From: Solanum dulcamara
Lineage: Eukaryota; Streptophyta; Magnoliopsida; Solanales; Solanaceae
Assembly: GCF_947179165.1 (NCBI RefSeq)
Contig: NC_077245.1
Coordinates: 22,667,740 to 22,731,739 of the forward strand
DNA: 64,000 bases
Direction: 5' to 3'
Shown: piece after piece, positions 1-11,365 of the stretch
How positions within the stretch are numbered: the first letter of the stretch is position 1
Layout of the letters: each line of letters starts with the position of its first letter
The notes under the pieces: generated by a model
Database searches by the model: none
Told to the model about the DNA's origin: nothing
The model's input: only the letters and a program-made list of their open reading frames with translations
Position numbers and translations under genes: made by a program

Positions 1-1242
1 CATAGTTCTCAATATTCAAGTCATTCGGGATCCAGTAAAATGTATCATAATTTAAGGGAAATATATTGGTGGAATGGAATAAAGAAGGACATCGCAGAGT
101 TTGTGTCTAAGTGTCCTAATTGTCAACAAGTTAAAGTTACGGTAACAAATCGGGAGGTTAAGCTCAAGACATTGAGATTCCTACTTGGAAATGGAAAGAT
201 GTGAATATGGACTTTGTAATGGATTTGTCTCGTACTTGAAGACAACATGATTCTATTTAGGTTGTTGTGGACAAAATGACTAAATCGACACATTTTCTAT
301 AGGTTAAGACTTCTTATGGTGATGAAGATTATTCTAAGTTGTATATTCGTGAACTCGTGAAACTTTATGGTGTTCCTTTGTTGATTATCTCGGATAGAGG
401 TACTCAACTAACTTCACACTTTTGGAAGTCATTCAAAAAAGGTCTTAGTACTAGAGTGAAACTAAGTACCATTTCCAATCCTCAAATTGATGGACAAGAT
501 GAAAGAACGATCCAAACTATGGAGGATATGTTAAGAGAATGTATGATTTATCTTAAAGGGAGTTGGGATGAGAATTTTATATTTATTTAGTTTTCTTAAA
601 ATAATAGTTATCACTCTAGCATCCAAATGGCTCCTTCTGAAGCCTTATATGGAAAAAGATGTAGATCCCCGATGGGATGGTTTGAAGTGGGTGAGATGGC
701 ATTGATTGGTATAAATTTGGTAGTTGATGCAATGGAGAAAGTAAGACTCATAAGAGAAATATTAAAGACGGCTTTAATTCTTCAAAAGTCCTATTTCATC
801 CTATTCCGACACTAGGAGAAAAGAGCTTGAAGTTGATGTAGATGATTGGGTGTATTTGAAGGTTTTACCTATGAAGGGAGTAATGCATTTTTGGTAAAAA
901 GAGGAAGTTGAGTCGTAGATATGTAGTAAGGTGGAATATGAGTTAGACTTGCTATTCGAGTTGGCTATGGTTCATCCGGTATTTTATGTGTCTATATTGA
1001 GAAAATTTATGGGTGATACAAACTCCATTGTGCCATTGGAAATTGTGAACGTTGAAGAGAATTTGACCTATGAGGAGGTTCCGGTGGAAATCTTAGATAG
1101 GCAAGTGAAAAGTCTAAGGAATAAAGATGTCGTGTCGGTCAAGTTGTTGTGGAGAAATAAACAATTAGAGAGTGCTAAATGGGAAGCGGAAATGGACATG
1201 ATGAAGCCTTATTCGTATCTTTTTCCTTCCTCACAATCCTAA
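1..1242 (+). pseudogene. E0 integrase, with chromodomain-like tail, frameshifted
   Basis: This would splice the cDNA into host DNA. In order, one sees a zinc-binding HHCC region (about 1-140, ending CPNCQQVK), a core with the first Asp in VDKMTK (about 265-285), the second Asp in SDRGTQL (about 390-410) and the catalytic Glu in DERTIQT (about 500-520), then an APSEALYGKRC-type block (about 625-665). The C-terminal stretch contains a VKLLWRN...KWEAE motif (about 1138-1195) resembling the chromodomain core. Stops at 299-301 and 588-590 and frame changes near 815 and 900 break it, so it cannot make one protein. The three catalytic acidic residues are all still readable. Confidence 0.85.
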
Positions 1243-1470
1243 GGTACTAAGTTGTTCATGATCGAATCGAGTAGACTTCTACGTATTCAGTTCTATATGC
1301 CATTTATATACATATATGATTCATGAAACAGATTTTCAAAAGCCATGTTTTATGTTGATATTGAAGTTTACATGTTTTATGCATTTTTAAAATGTTTCTA
1401 TGTTCATGTTGGGTTGCTATCTTTACATGTCTTTTCTATGCTAGTTGAATCTTATTCGAGGACGAATTTC

Positions 1471-1485
1471 CCAAGGAGAAGATAT
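1471..1485 (+). other. E0 polypurine tract
   Basis: A purine-rich run (AAGGAGAAGATAT) directly precedes the LTR start TGTAAGACCCC. This is the expected plus-strand primer position for a gypsy element. It is slightly degraded by pyrimidines at its 3' end. Confidence 0.6.
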
Positions 1486-3418
1486 TGTAAGACCCCATAA
1501 GATGAAAAGTCGAATGAAAGAAAAATCTTCAAAGGATTTGGAAACTGACCTAAGTCTACGAGACATTCTACGACTCATAAAAGTTATACAAGTCGTACAC
1601 TTAACCCGTAGAGGTGAAGTAAAGAATTAGAAATTTGGCTAAGGCAAAGATTAGGTTGACGAGTCTATTAATGAGTCGTAGAGCAAATGACGACTCATAG
1701 AAATGAGTCATCGTGGCAAGGTATGATGACCTGCAAGTGTCATCCTCAGTACTTTGTCTATGGCTCAACAGGATGAGTCGTAGAGAAGTTTATGACTCGT
1801 AGAAATGAGTCATGATGAAACTTCAGAGACTATCCAACTTGCAGGTTTTCAGACCTGCAAGACGAGACATTTTGATGACTCATAAAGATGACGATGAGTC
1901 ATAAAAATGACACATAAAAAATGTTTAGAGACTTTATTTTCATGTCTTTCTTAGGACCTGCAGGACCAGTCATAATGATGACTCATCACTGCTTCTAGTA
2001 TCGTAGAGGCTAGTCGTAGAAGTGCCCAATTGGAATTTTAATGGGGGGTAGATTGGTATTTTCCCTACATTCTAATAATGTATGTGAATGTTTTTCAGGA
2101 TTAGATTCATTATAAATTGTATCCTAAATACTCTTAAAACTCTTTTATTCCCTTATTATTTTCCCAAATAAATTTTAAACTTCTCTCCCAAGGTTCCTCA
2201 AGAGTTCATCAAGCTTTCATTAGGAACCCAGTGTTTTCAAAGTATTCTCATGGTTTTTCAATGAAATTGATTATATACATGACTTTACTCTAAATTCAAG
2301 TATGAAGTATGATCATGAATTACAAGTGTACTCAAAATATGAAATTCATACAAGTTATAAAGTAAGGTGGATCCTATGTGGTGACCTAAGACTTAATGAT
2401 ATGAATAATGCAAGTATGATTTATATTGATGAAAGGTCAATTATCATATTGCAACTATGTTATTAAATGATCTACTCTATGATTTTCAACCCTATGATCA
2501 TCACTATAATATATGTTCATTATGATTTCTATGCTATGTATGTATCCTGTGGGATTTGACTTAGCACCGAGTGGACTTGAGGTGGGGGCATTACCAAAAG
2601 CCTTAGTAGCAGCATGCCTCTTAAACTATGTGCCGCCGCAGATTGCCTTATGTCTTAGCTAGTGGATCCATATATAACATATGTACATGACCCACCTAGC
2701 GGGGTAGAGTCTACCATGACAAGTAGATTCTCCTTTTATTCATTATATGAGGAGATAATAGGATTCCATGTTATAGCTCGCATGGTCTTATTTTTTATTA
2801 CGGTTTCTATCCCACATATGTATATAAGTATTATGTTATTTTATGATCTTTAATTACGTCTATGAAATATTTTGATCATTATGGTATTCCTCATGACTTT
2901 ACCTATCCTCTTTACTATGCACGTTCTTAATCATTGTATCCTATGATTTATATTGCATGTCATTCCCACATACTTAGTACATTCAAACGTACTAACGCAT
3001 ATTGTTTCCTATATTGTCTCATAATATAGGGGCTGATGTCGAAGATCATATCAATCCACATGGCTACCAGAGCTTTCTTTCAGCGGGTGTTGTGGTGAGT
3101 CCTCATCTATCAAGGACTAGTTATGAGGCGTTGTTTTCTTACTTCCAAAGACATTTAATTATTTCATGTTGAGGTTGAGCTAGGGACATGTCTTTGACCC
3201 CACCCATGTTCATGATTAGATGCAATAGTTGGATAAATATTTTGAATCTATGTTGTCAAGTCACATTCTCCTTTATGAATCACGCTTTATACTCTTTTAT
3301 GATATTTCTGCATTTACTTTACCTTATGTATGCTTTATGATATATCTAGAGGCTTGGTTGGATTCCTTCGAAGTTTCGGTTGCCGTATTACGACTAGACC
3401 CTAGGTCAGGTCATGATA
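1486..3418 (+). repeat. E0 3' LTR (1933 bp)
   Basis: It begins TGTAAGACCCC after the purine tract and ends in GGTCATGATA, a decayed form of the GGTCGTGACA terminus seen in S0 and N3. A TATA-like TTATAAAT lies near 2110. The central part (about 2550-2800) and the block around 2970-3000 are clearly related to the S0 LTR (about 9390-9640 and 9805-9835), so both belong to one LTR family. It contains the motif array at 1555-2030 and a perfect 7-bp inverted repeat at 2974-2995. The LTR would supply promoter and polyadenylation functions. Confidence 0.85.
1555..2030 (+). repeat. Array of ATGAGTCGT / ACGACTCAT words in the E0 LTR
   Basis: The words ACGACTCAT, ATGAGTCGT, GATGACTCAT and AATGAGTCAT recur in both orientations many times in about 475 bp, with variable spacing. 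Several contain TGAGTCA or TGACTCA, the core bound by GCN4-type bZIP factors. It lies in the first quarter of the LTR, upstream of the TATA-like site, so a promoter role is plausible but inferred. Confidence 0.7.
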
Positions 3419-4906
3419 AAAAGTGAGACTTGGCATATTAGTTAGCATCAAGATTTAGGAACTTGATTAAGTATAACAATATGGGTGTCTACATACCTTG
3501 TTACTTATGAATAATGCATATTTGATAGATTGGAAACGTTTTGAAGCTTTGCAGCAAAAGGAAAAGGAAAAATCTTGAGGATTCGTTTCACGTGTTCGGC
3601 ATACGAGGTATGTTAAGACCTTTAGACTTCATAGACAGATTTTTTTCTAATTAAAGTTTAAAATTTAAAATAGATAACGAGTAAGGGAAAAATATGATGG
3701 TATCATACCAATGGTGTGAAGGATATTGGTACGAATACCGGTATTATAAAAGGAAAGTTTATTACTAGAATAAAGGATTGTAATTCGATAATGCCAAAGC
3801 ATATGGACATTAGCTAATGTATTGTTGATTTGGTTTCTTTTATGTGATTGTGCTTCTTATTTTAACCCGTATAATTGTAATAGTTGAGGTGATTATATGT
3901 CATACTGATATTTGATTTATTGATATGCATCATCATTCTCTATGTTGTTGATATTATATTGTGCACATGCATTGAAATAAGATTGAGTATGAGTAAAGCT
4001 TTGACACTTGGAGATCATCTATGAGAGATTATTTTATGGTTATAAGTTGGGCACATTGAGATCATCCGTGTTGGGGATGGTTTGATTTTTTGATAGTGCG
4101 TTGAGATCATCCACACAGACACATGGAGATCATCCGTGTTGGTATATGGATCTGGTGAGTCCGCCATTTGTCATAAACTCTCGAAGAATTTCCGTGAAGT
4201 ATTATGTACATACGGTTGTGAGGTTACTTGGTATTTGAGGCATATCATCTAATGGTATTGCATACATCTCATTATCTTCTTCATTTTACATGATTATGTG
4301 TTAAATTGATGGTTGATTATTTTGTGACATTTGATTATCCCTATTTTAGTGAGACTTGACTGATGAGTATAATGTAGAATTATAAAATTAATAATGATTT
4401 TTTTATATATTCATGTCACTACTTCTTATTGTCGGTCAATGAGGGGTACACATAGTTTCGTACTCATACTAGAGTTGTTGCACTCTTTTATGGTGCATAT
4501 TCGATACCGAATACGAGCGCATCTCGTAGAGTCTTTTGAGTCCGAGTTTGGAGTATCTTGGAGTTGTGGTGAGCTACTAGGCTGTTCCACAATCCACACC
4601 TCTCTCTATTTTTTATTTATTCTGTTGTTTTAGTATTCAGACATGACATTTATTACATCTAAACTGGTCAATTTATTTCATATTTGAGTCCTATTTTAGA
4701 AGGTCTTATACTTATGACACTAAATTTTGTGTGTTACTTTTGGCTTTCTGCATTTCATATTTATGAAAGACTTATCGTATAGATATTCTCTTTGTCGCTT
4801 ATTCTTTACTTTATTTATTTAATTATATTGATAAAATGTTTGGGTTTTCTTACCTATTGGTTGGGAACATAGATGCTATCATGACTTATAAATTTGGCTC
4901 ATGACA
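3419..4906 (+). repeat. N1 5' LTR, 3' part
   Basis: It aligns with the N1 3' LTR from about 32174 to its end at 44977. It ends CTCATGACA, followed by a decayed primer-binding site. About 0.7 kb of the LTR start is missing because E0 interrupts it. It contains several GAGATCATCC repeats (about 4009-4140) and a GTAC inverted repeat (4445-4464). Positions 4460-4464 (GTACT) are the uninterrupted version of the S1 insertion site. Confidence 0.85.
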
Positions 4907-4910
4907 ATTT

Positions 4911-4922
4911 TAAATTAGAACC
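4911..4922 (+). other. N1 primer-binding site, degraded
   Basis: TAAATTAGAACC lies just after the LTR end, where TGGTATCAGAGCC (complement of the initiator tRNA-Met 3' end) is expected. The match is only partial, so priming would now be poor. The assignment rests on position and on the conserved CCTAGGTTC that follows. Confidence 0.5.
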
Positions 4923-5106
4923 CTAGGTTCATCAGTCTCACGAGTACAAGAGCAATGTCTAGTAGAATCTTGTGGATCAGTATGATGACGTCCACACTTA
5001 TCTTCGAGGGGCTATAGGACATCTAGGAAACTTTTATTTTTTTATTCCTTATTGTGCACACTTGACACTATTGGAATTCTAATATTGTTTTCTCATTCTC
5101 TCACAG

Positions 5107-6640
5107 ATGGTGAGGACTCGTGCATCTGCGAGTGGTGATCAAGAGCCTATTCCGGCACCTTTTTAGGGGTCACTACATGAGGTAGAGGCAGGGGTCGAGG
5201 TTGAGGTCGTATTGCAGTACATGTGCGAGGTAACATACCGACAGCCACCCCGGATCATATTAGAAGTATCTGTAGATGCATATGTGATTCATGGGGATGT
5301 GCAAGATCATGTTGAGGGATATGGACCAGTTCAAGATTCACCTGGTTTTATTGCCACTCTCGTACTTTGGGATATCTTGGTTCATATGCTAGGACTCTTA
5401 GAGGGGATAGCTCAGGCGAGAACATTGCATGTCGCCTCTGGTGGCTCACAGACTCATATTAGAGTTAGACTACATATTTAATGGTTGCTCTAGGTTCTCA
5501 AAATCTAGGCACTCAGCCAACTGCTTCTACAGCTCCCCATTTAGATAGTGTGGTATAGTTAGGGGTTGCATCATATTTAGCTAATAGGCCTGCCATGACC
5601 AACGATGAGCAAAATATGTTTGGAATGTTCAAAATGATGAATCCTATGATCTATGATGGTGACCTAAATAAGGATGCATATGAGTTTATAGCAGCTGTCA
5701 TGAGAGGTTGCACAACCTTGGATTAGGGGAGTCTTATTGAGTTGACTACACAGCATTACAGATGACTGGACCGGCCAAGCAGCGGTGGAGGGATTATATT
5801 AGTGGTAGGCCAGATGGATCATCTCCACTCTCATGGGCTTAGTTTACTCAGGTATTTCTAGATATGCAGCAAGAGAGAGCACAAAAGAGATGAGTTCGAG
5901 GGTTTACAACATGAGGGTATGCTAGTCACTGAGTATAAGGTTAAATTCCATGCCTTTGTGAAACATGCTTTGATGATACTTCCCACCAAGACTGAGAGAG
6001 TAAGAAGGTTTATCAAGGGGTTGATTATTCCAATTTACATTGGAGTTTCTTTGGTTACTGCTTGTGGTGTTCCATTTTAAAAAGTGGTAGATGCTACCAA
6101 TGAGTTAGAAATAATTCGACATGAGGGATTTGAGAAGCGTGAGACAAAGTGGGCCAGTCATTCAGGTGATTATTGTGGTGCTCCGCCTAGGAGTCGAGGT
6201 TACTCAGGGAGAGGTTATAACTCTCAATTGAGCAGACCCATTCAAGCTGCCATACCACCGTCTGAGGCTAATTATGTTGGGCATAGTACTTCTAGTTTGA
6301 CACATACTTTACAGGGTTCATCTTCTATGCCTTCTGGCCATAGAGGGAATTTTAGTCATTTAGGTTCCTCTCATCAGCCTGCGCCTCGTAGGACTATTTT
6401 GAGTGTGGTGATATAGGACATTTTATGAGAGATTTCCCCAGGATCAGACGTGGTGGTTCACATCAGAGTTCTTAGAATTTGAATTTTAGGGCTGCACAAC
6501 CTTCGACTAGGGCAGATGCATAGAGTGTTAGGGGTAGTTCTCATTCTAGTAGAGGTGTTTTCCATTCTTGTTAAGGTGGTGGTCGTGGAGGTTCACAGTC
6601 TGAGAGCAGTCATGCGCATTGTTATGCTTTTTTGTGTAGT
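5107..6640 (+). pseudogene. N1 gag (capsid/nucleocapsid), broken
   Basis: Gag would form the virus-like particle. The likely start is ATG 5107 (MVRTRAS...), a typical start for this gypsy group, but a stop follows within 20 codons at 5164-5166. A Gag core is recognisable around 5590-5700 (NMFGMFKMMNPMIYDGD) and further frames at 6084-6416. The CCHC zinc knuckle is decayed: ECGDIGHFMRDF (about 6390-6440) keeps C-G-H but has Phe where the last Cys is expected. At least five stops or frameshifts are visible. Confidence 0.75.
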
Positions 6641-6689
6641 CCAGAGGTAGAGGCTTCAGATGCTGTTATCACAGGTATTATTCTAGTTT

Positions 6690-7024
6690 TTCATTGATCA
6701 ACTACTATATTATTTGATCTAGGCTCTACGTATTCTTATGTGTCCATATATTTTGCTTCGAGTTTGGATATGTTATGTGAGTCTCTTAATCTGCCTATAC
6801 ATGTTTTTACTCTTATTAGGGATTCCATAATAGAAGATCTGGTATATCGATCGTGTGTGGTTACTTTGTTGGGATATGTTACTCACGTAGATTTAAAGAT
6901 CGTAGATATGGTAGATTTTGATGTTATTCTTGGGATGGTTTGGTTATCTCCCTATCACGCAGTTTTGAATTATCATAATAAGTCAATTAGATTAGCTATG
7001 CCTGGGATCCCTACAGTAGAGTAG
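6690..7024 (+). pseudogene. N1 aspartic protease
   Basis: It would process the Gag-Pol polyprotein. The active-site region reads FDLGSTYSYVS (about 6713-6745), keeping the D-x-G-S core with Leu where Pro is usual. A second typical block, FDVILGMVWLSPYHA (about 6918-6962), and NYHNKSIRL follow. The frame is open from about 6695 to the stop at 7022-7024, so the domain itself is nearly intact, but the connection to gag and RT is broken. Confidence 0.8.
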
Positions 7025-7149
7025 AGAGGTTCTTTTACTCATTCTCCAAAAAGAGTAACATCATTTCTTAGGTCTCGTTGCTTGGTAGAGAGAGAATATT
7101 TGTCTTATTTGGTGCATATTCTAGATACTAGTGTGGAGAGTCATATGCT

Positions 7150-7648
7150 TGAGTCTATTCTAGTGGCGAGTGAATTTTAAGAGGTCTTTCCGATAGATTT
7201 ACCAAGTCTTCCACCTAACCGCGATATTGATTTTTGTATTGACTTAGAACCGGGCGCTCAACCTATTTTCATTTCTCCTTATCATATGGGAGTTGAAGAA
7301 GTAGTTGTAAGATTTCTTAAGCAAGGGGTTTATTAGGCCGAGTGTATCTCTTTAGCGTGCTCTAGTGTTATTTATAAAGAAAAAGGATGGATCTATGCGT
7401 ATGTGTATTGATTATCGACAGTTGAACTAGGTTACCATCAGAAACAAGTACCCAATACCTTGTATTGTGATTTATTTGATCAGCTTCAGAGTGCTTCAGT
7501 TTTCTCCAAGATTGACTTGAGATTCGATTATCATTAGTTGAAGGTTAGGGCGGAATATCCCTAAGACAACTTTCTGGACACGTTATGGCCATTATGAGTT
7601 TTTGGTGAGGTCTTTTGGGCTAACTAATGCCCCAGCAACCTTTATGGA
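7150..7648 (+). pseudogene. N1 reverse transcriptase, N-terminal part
   Basis: The pre-RT block (LPPNRDIDF, about 7210-7235), a KKDGS-MR-like block (about 7378-7400) and [13 protein letters not shown] (about 7496-7535, motif A region with the catalytic Asp) are visible in shifting frames. It ends at TNAPATFMD (about 7624-7648), where N2 is inserted. The gene continues at 29009. Several stops and frameshifts make it non-functional. Confidence 0.8.
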
Positions 7649-8280
7649 TGTCACGATCTAATTTCTCAGGTCATAATAGTGCCTTCCATAACCCACCAGT
7701 AGGCAAGCAAACTCATATTCCAGAACTGTGAGTAATGGGATGTCAGGGTAGAAGGCCAACAATTCAATTTAAAACAGTAATGAAATAATTAGAACATACA
7801 TGAACGGGTGGAAGCAAAGCTAAATATATACAAATAAAAAGATCCCTCCCAGAACCTGGAAGTCACATGTACAGAGCTACTATCAAAAATAGTACAAGTC
7901 CCGAAAGTGGACCACAGAAACAAGGTTGTCTCAAAAAACAAAAGATTGGCAACATATATATACAGAGGGATGGGGGTAAATCCAGGAGCGCTATGTGCTC
8001 ACCCTCGCCTTCGAACAATATAACTGCTTGCTCGAATCAATGTCGATAGCTAGTATTCAGACCTGCATCACAACAACAGATGCAGAGTGTAGCATGATTA
8101 CCAAAACAACATGTACCCAGTAAGCATCAAGCAAGATAAACAAAAGCAAACTGAAATGTGAGAAGATAACCACAATCACAGACATGGAAAGAAGTAAATA
8201 TAGGTATGTACACGAGTGTACTTAACAAATAAAGAGAAAGAGTCTAGCGAAATTAGCCGGGCTCCCATAAAGGGTATTCT
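7649..8280 (-). repeat. N2 3' LTR, truncated
   Basis: TGTCACGATC at 7649 is the reverse complement of the LTR 3' terminus. The sequence matches the N2 right LTR piece by piece: 7649-8085 with 14122-14535, and 8090-8275 with 26331-26510. Similarity stops around 8275-8280 at CTCCCATAAA, after which S0-type sequence begins. About 2.5 kb of the LTR is lacking compared with the right copy. Confidence 0.8.
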
Positions 8281-10254
8281 ATAAAAAGAAGATTCATCTC
8301 ACCAACCATGGAATATCTAGATTCATTTGACACCATTCATGACATCAATAGTCCTCCATTTGACATCACAATCCTCCATTAAATTTTTTAGATTTTTCGT
8401 TATAATTATTTTTATTATTGTTAGGTCCCTCCTTCACACCTATAAATACCCATCTTATTTCATCATTTTGTTCATCAAGCTTTCTCAAATAACTCTTCTC
8501 TCTATACATATGTTTACTCATTCTCAAAATATAGTTTTAGTTCTTAGTAGTATAGAAATAGAAATACTATTCTGGTGATTCATATACTCTGAATAATACA
8601 CAAAATGCTCAAGTGAGGAGAAAAGGCTAGGATTCAAGAGTGTTCATTAAGTCCTACGATTCTGAGTAAAGCTTCGGAATCCAGGCATGTAAGGCTTCAA
8701 TGAGAGTATTCATTCCACTCTCATGCCTAAAGTATTTTGATTATGTGATAAATTATGTTTATTTTCTTTAAGCTTCACTCTAAGGTATATGGGTGTTTAT
8801 CCGTGGATTCTTCCACTTATGGAGTCCGAAACTCTTTCAACTAAATCTGTTGATTTCAAATAAGATTTTCTTATGGGTAATTGTAATTTTTACTTAATAG
8901 CATGAATCATTGTTAAACTAATATTATTGGTCTATTTTGATGCAAAATGATTTCATATGTATGAATTAATGATTTGCAAGTATTTTCTCTATTTAGCTTT
9001 TTAAAGGTTCTTGAAATTCATGGTGGGTTGTTTAATGCATGATTTTTAATTGATGAATTTCAAAGTATTTATGCATAATTTCATTTACATTCATGTTTGA
9101 AAGTTGAAGTGATTTGAACCCACATAGTGTTATTGTATTTTCAATGAAATTTGATTTGAAAGCTTTGACTCCAAATGAGTGTTTTTGAAAGCAATGTCTA
9201 TGATCAAAAGAGAGTCTTATGAAATAAAAGAATGATGAAATGATATGAATGATGGATTCTTTATGCAATAAGGACAATTCTTGCATATTTGAATTAACAA
9301 AGGTTTTAATGAGTTATTCTACCGAATATGATATTTTAAATTCTCAAGTTATATGCTATGACTATTTTGAAGTATTAAATTATTTCATGGGATTGACTTA
9401 ACACTGAATGGGTCATTGATGTGGGATTCAATAAGGGAGTTCTAGTAGAACTCTTGTCTCATTAACTATATGCCAACATAGGAGCCCTTGTAGGCTTAGG
9501 CTAATGGATCCACAAAAGCCCTTAAAGTTAAAATGTAAAGTTGACAGAGTTCTACCCTAGGCAAGTAGACTCCGCGACTAACATAGGGGGTTATGTTGGA
9601 TTTCATGTAATAGCTCACATGGTCTTAGTGTCGGTTATAGTCAAATTCCCACAAAGAAACATTTCAAATGCTATTTACATGATTACTCATGCATGCATAT
9701 ATCCACATATATATGATTTAATCATATCTACTTGATTACTCATGCATGCACTCATTTTATACTTTACCTTATAGATGTCCTAAATATTTTACATTGTATT
9801 GCATGCCTACATACTTAGTACATTCAAAATACTAACACATAGTCTTTTGCCTACATGATATTACCATGTAGGGATCGGTGCTCCTCCTCGTTCTCCTCCA
9901 CGTGGTTAGTTGAGATTTCGTTAAAGGCTACTTTTGGTGAGTTTCCTTGTTTCAGGAATAATACTCTTTTATCTTTCTAGCATATGATATGTTTAGACCT
10001 TTAGACACTTACTATGACATTTATTTCTATTATGATTGCGGATGAGCTAGGGACTTGTCTTAGTCTCGTTAAATCTAAAAGTTGGAGGTATTGTTGAACA
10101 TATGTAAGTTAAAGATTTACTATTATGGTTTCCGCGTGTTTATTTATTGTTATTATCTATGAAAGGCTAAAAGAATGCTAAGAGGCTTGTTTGAGATACT
10201 TCTGGGTTCCTCATTTGTTGTGTCATGTCTAGGACCTAGGCTTGGGTCGTGACA
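8281..10254 (+). repeat. S0: plus-strand gypsy LTR, 5'-truncated
   Basis: It ends GGGTCGTGACA at 10254, a standard LTR terminus. It is homologous to the E0 LTR (shared GGGATT-GACTTA block near 9388, shared CATACTTAGTACATTCAAA near 9810). A good TATA box (CTATAAATACCC, about 8438-8450) precedes a pyrimidine-rich leader. No TG-type start is seen at its left edge, and no internal gypsy region follows, so it is a truncated solo LTR. It directly abuts N2 integrase sequence on the right. The left boundary is approximate. Confidence 0.75.
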
Positions 10255-11365
10255 TCATGCTGCTCCACCAGTAATGCTGCCTTAAATCACGATACCTCTT
10301 AGCGGTGCCCAGATGGATAGAATATCTGGAATCATGGGCCTCACTAAGGATTGGTTGAATCAAACCCCCAACTCTCAGAACACAGAGACGACTACTAAAC
10401 CTCAAAACCGTATCTGAATCCAAAGTAGCCAAGACGGCATCATCTCCTAAAACCTGATCTCAAAGTGCAACTATATCCTCATCCTCAAACTAATGGCTGT
10501 GAATCCGATTTAATAGAGATGACTGAGCTCCCATATAAGATAAAAACACTGGGAATTGGAGATATCAAGTTGAATCATCCAGTTAGCTAAGGACTAGATG
10601 TCCAAAGCTAATGGTCACTCCATAGTAGAAATAATGGCTAGACTATCCTACTCACAACCACCCGACCCAAAGCATCTACTACTACATTCGCCTTGCCTGG
10701 ATGGTTGAGAATAGAGAGGTCGTAGTCCATCTAAAGGTCAATCCAGCGGCGATACCTCAAATTAAGATCCCTCTGGCTCATAATATACTGAAAGATCCTA
10801 TGATCATTGTAAATCTCGCATCGAACTCTATATAGGTAGTACCTTCAAATCTAAAGTGCAAATACCTCTTCCGCCAACTCTAAGTCATGAGTGGAGTAAT
10901 TGCGCTCATGTAGCTTAAGCTACCTCGAAGCATAAGCAATGACCCATTCCTGTTGCATCAGTACACAACCAAACCAATGCCGGATGAGTCACAATAAATG
11001 TTGAATCCCTCATCCTTAACTGGAAGAGTCAATATGAAAGCAGTGGTAAGCAACTCCTTGAGCCTCAGAAAGCTTCTCTCACACTCCTCCGACCATACAA
11101 ATGGAACATCCTGGCGAGTCAACTGAGTTAGAGGTGATGCTATTGTATAGAACCCATTAATAAAGCGTCTGTAGTACCTTGCCAATACGATGAAACTATG
11201 AATCTTAGTCATAGAGATGGGTCTAGCCCAATCACGAATAGCCTCAATCTTCGTCAGATCTATCATAATGCTCTCTTTGGACACCATGTGCCCCAATAAT
11301 GCCACGGAATCAAGCCAAAACTTACACTTTGAGAACATGGCATAAAGCCGATGATCTCTCAAAGT
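10255..11365 (-). pseudogene. N2 RNase H and integrase zinc finger, broken
   Basis: Read leftwards, the RT thumb and RNase H start (about 11362-10960: LLGHMVSKESI, YYRRFINGF, ASPLTQLTRQDVPFVWSEE) lead to the RNase H Asp in YCDSSGIGLV, then decayed RNase H, then the integrase HHCC start (EAHDSRYSIHLG, AKRYRDLRQHYWW) at about 10350-10255. There the coding sequence is cut off by the S0 LTR end. Stops separate the pieces. The catalytic integrase core is absent from N2. Confidence 0.8.

Larger units (their letters stand above)
1..3418 (+). mobile_element. E0: 3' end of a Ty3/gypsy element inserted in the N1 5' LTR
   Basis: A gypsy integrase remnant is followed by a purine tract and an LTR ending at 3418. 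Everything upstream (gag, protease, RT, 5' LTR) lies outside the window. Immediately after the LTR, AAAAG (3419-3423) begins sequence that aligns with the interior of the N1 3' LTR near 32174, where the same AAAAG occurs uninterrupted. E0 is therefore inferred to sit inside the N1 5' LTR, with AAAAG as the likely 5-bp target duplication; its partner copy is off the window. The chromodomain-like integrase tail suggests a chromovirus (Del/Tekay type), which is inferred from family knowledge. Confidence 0.85.
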
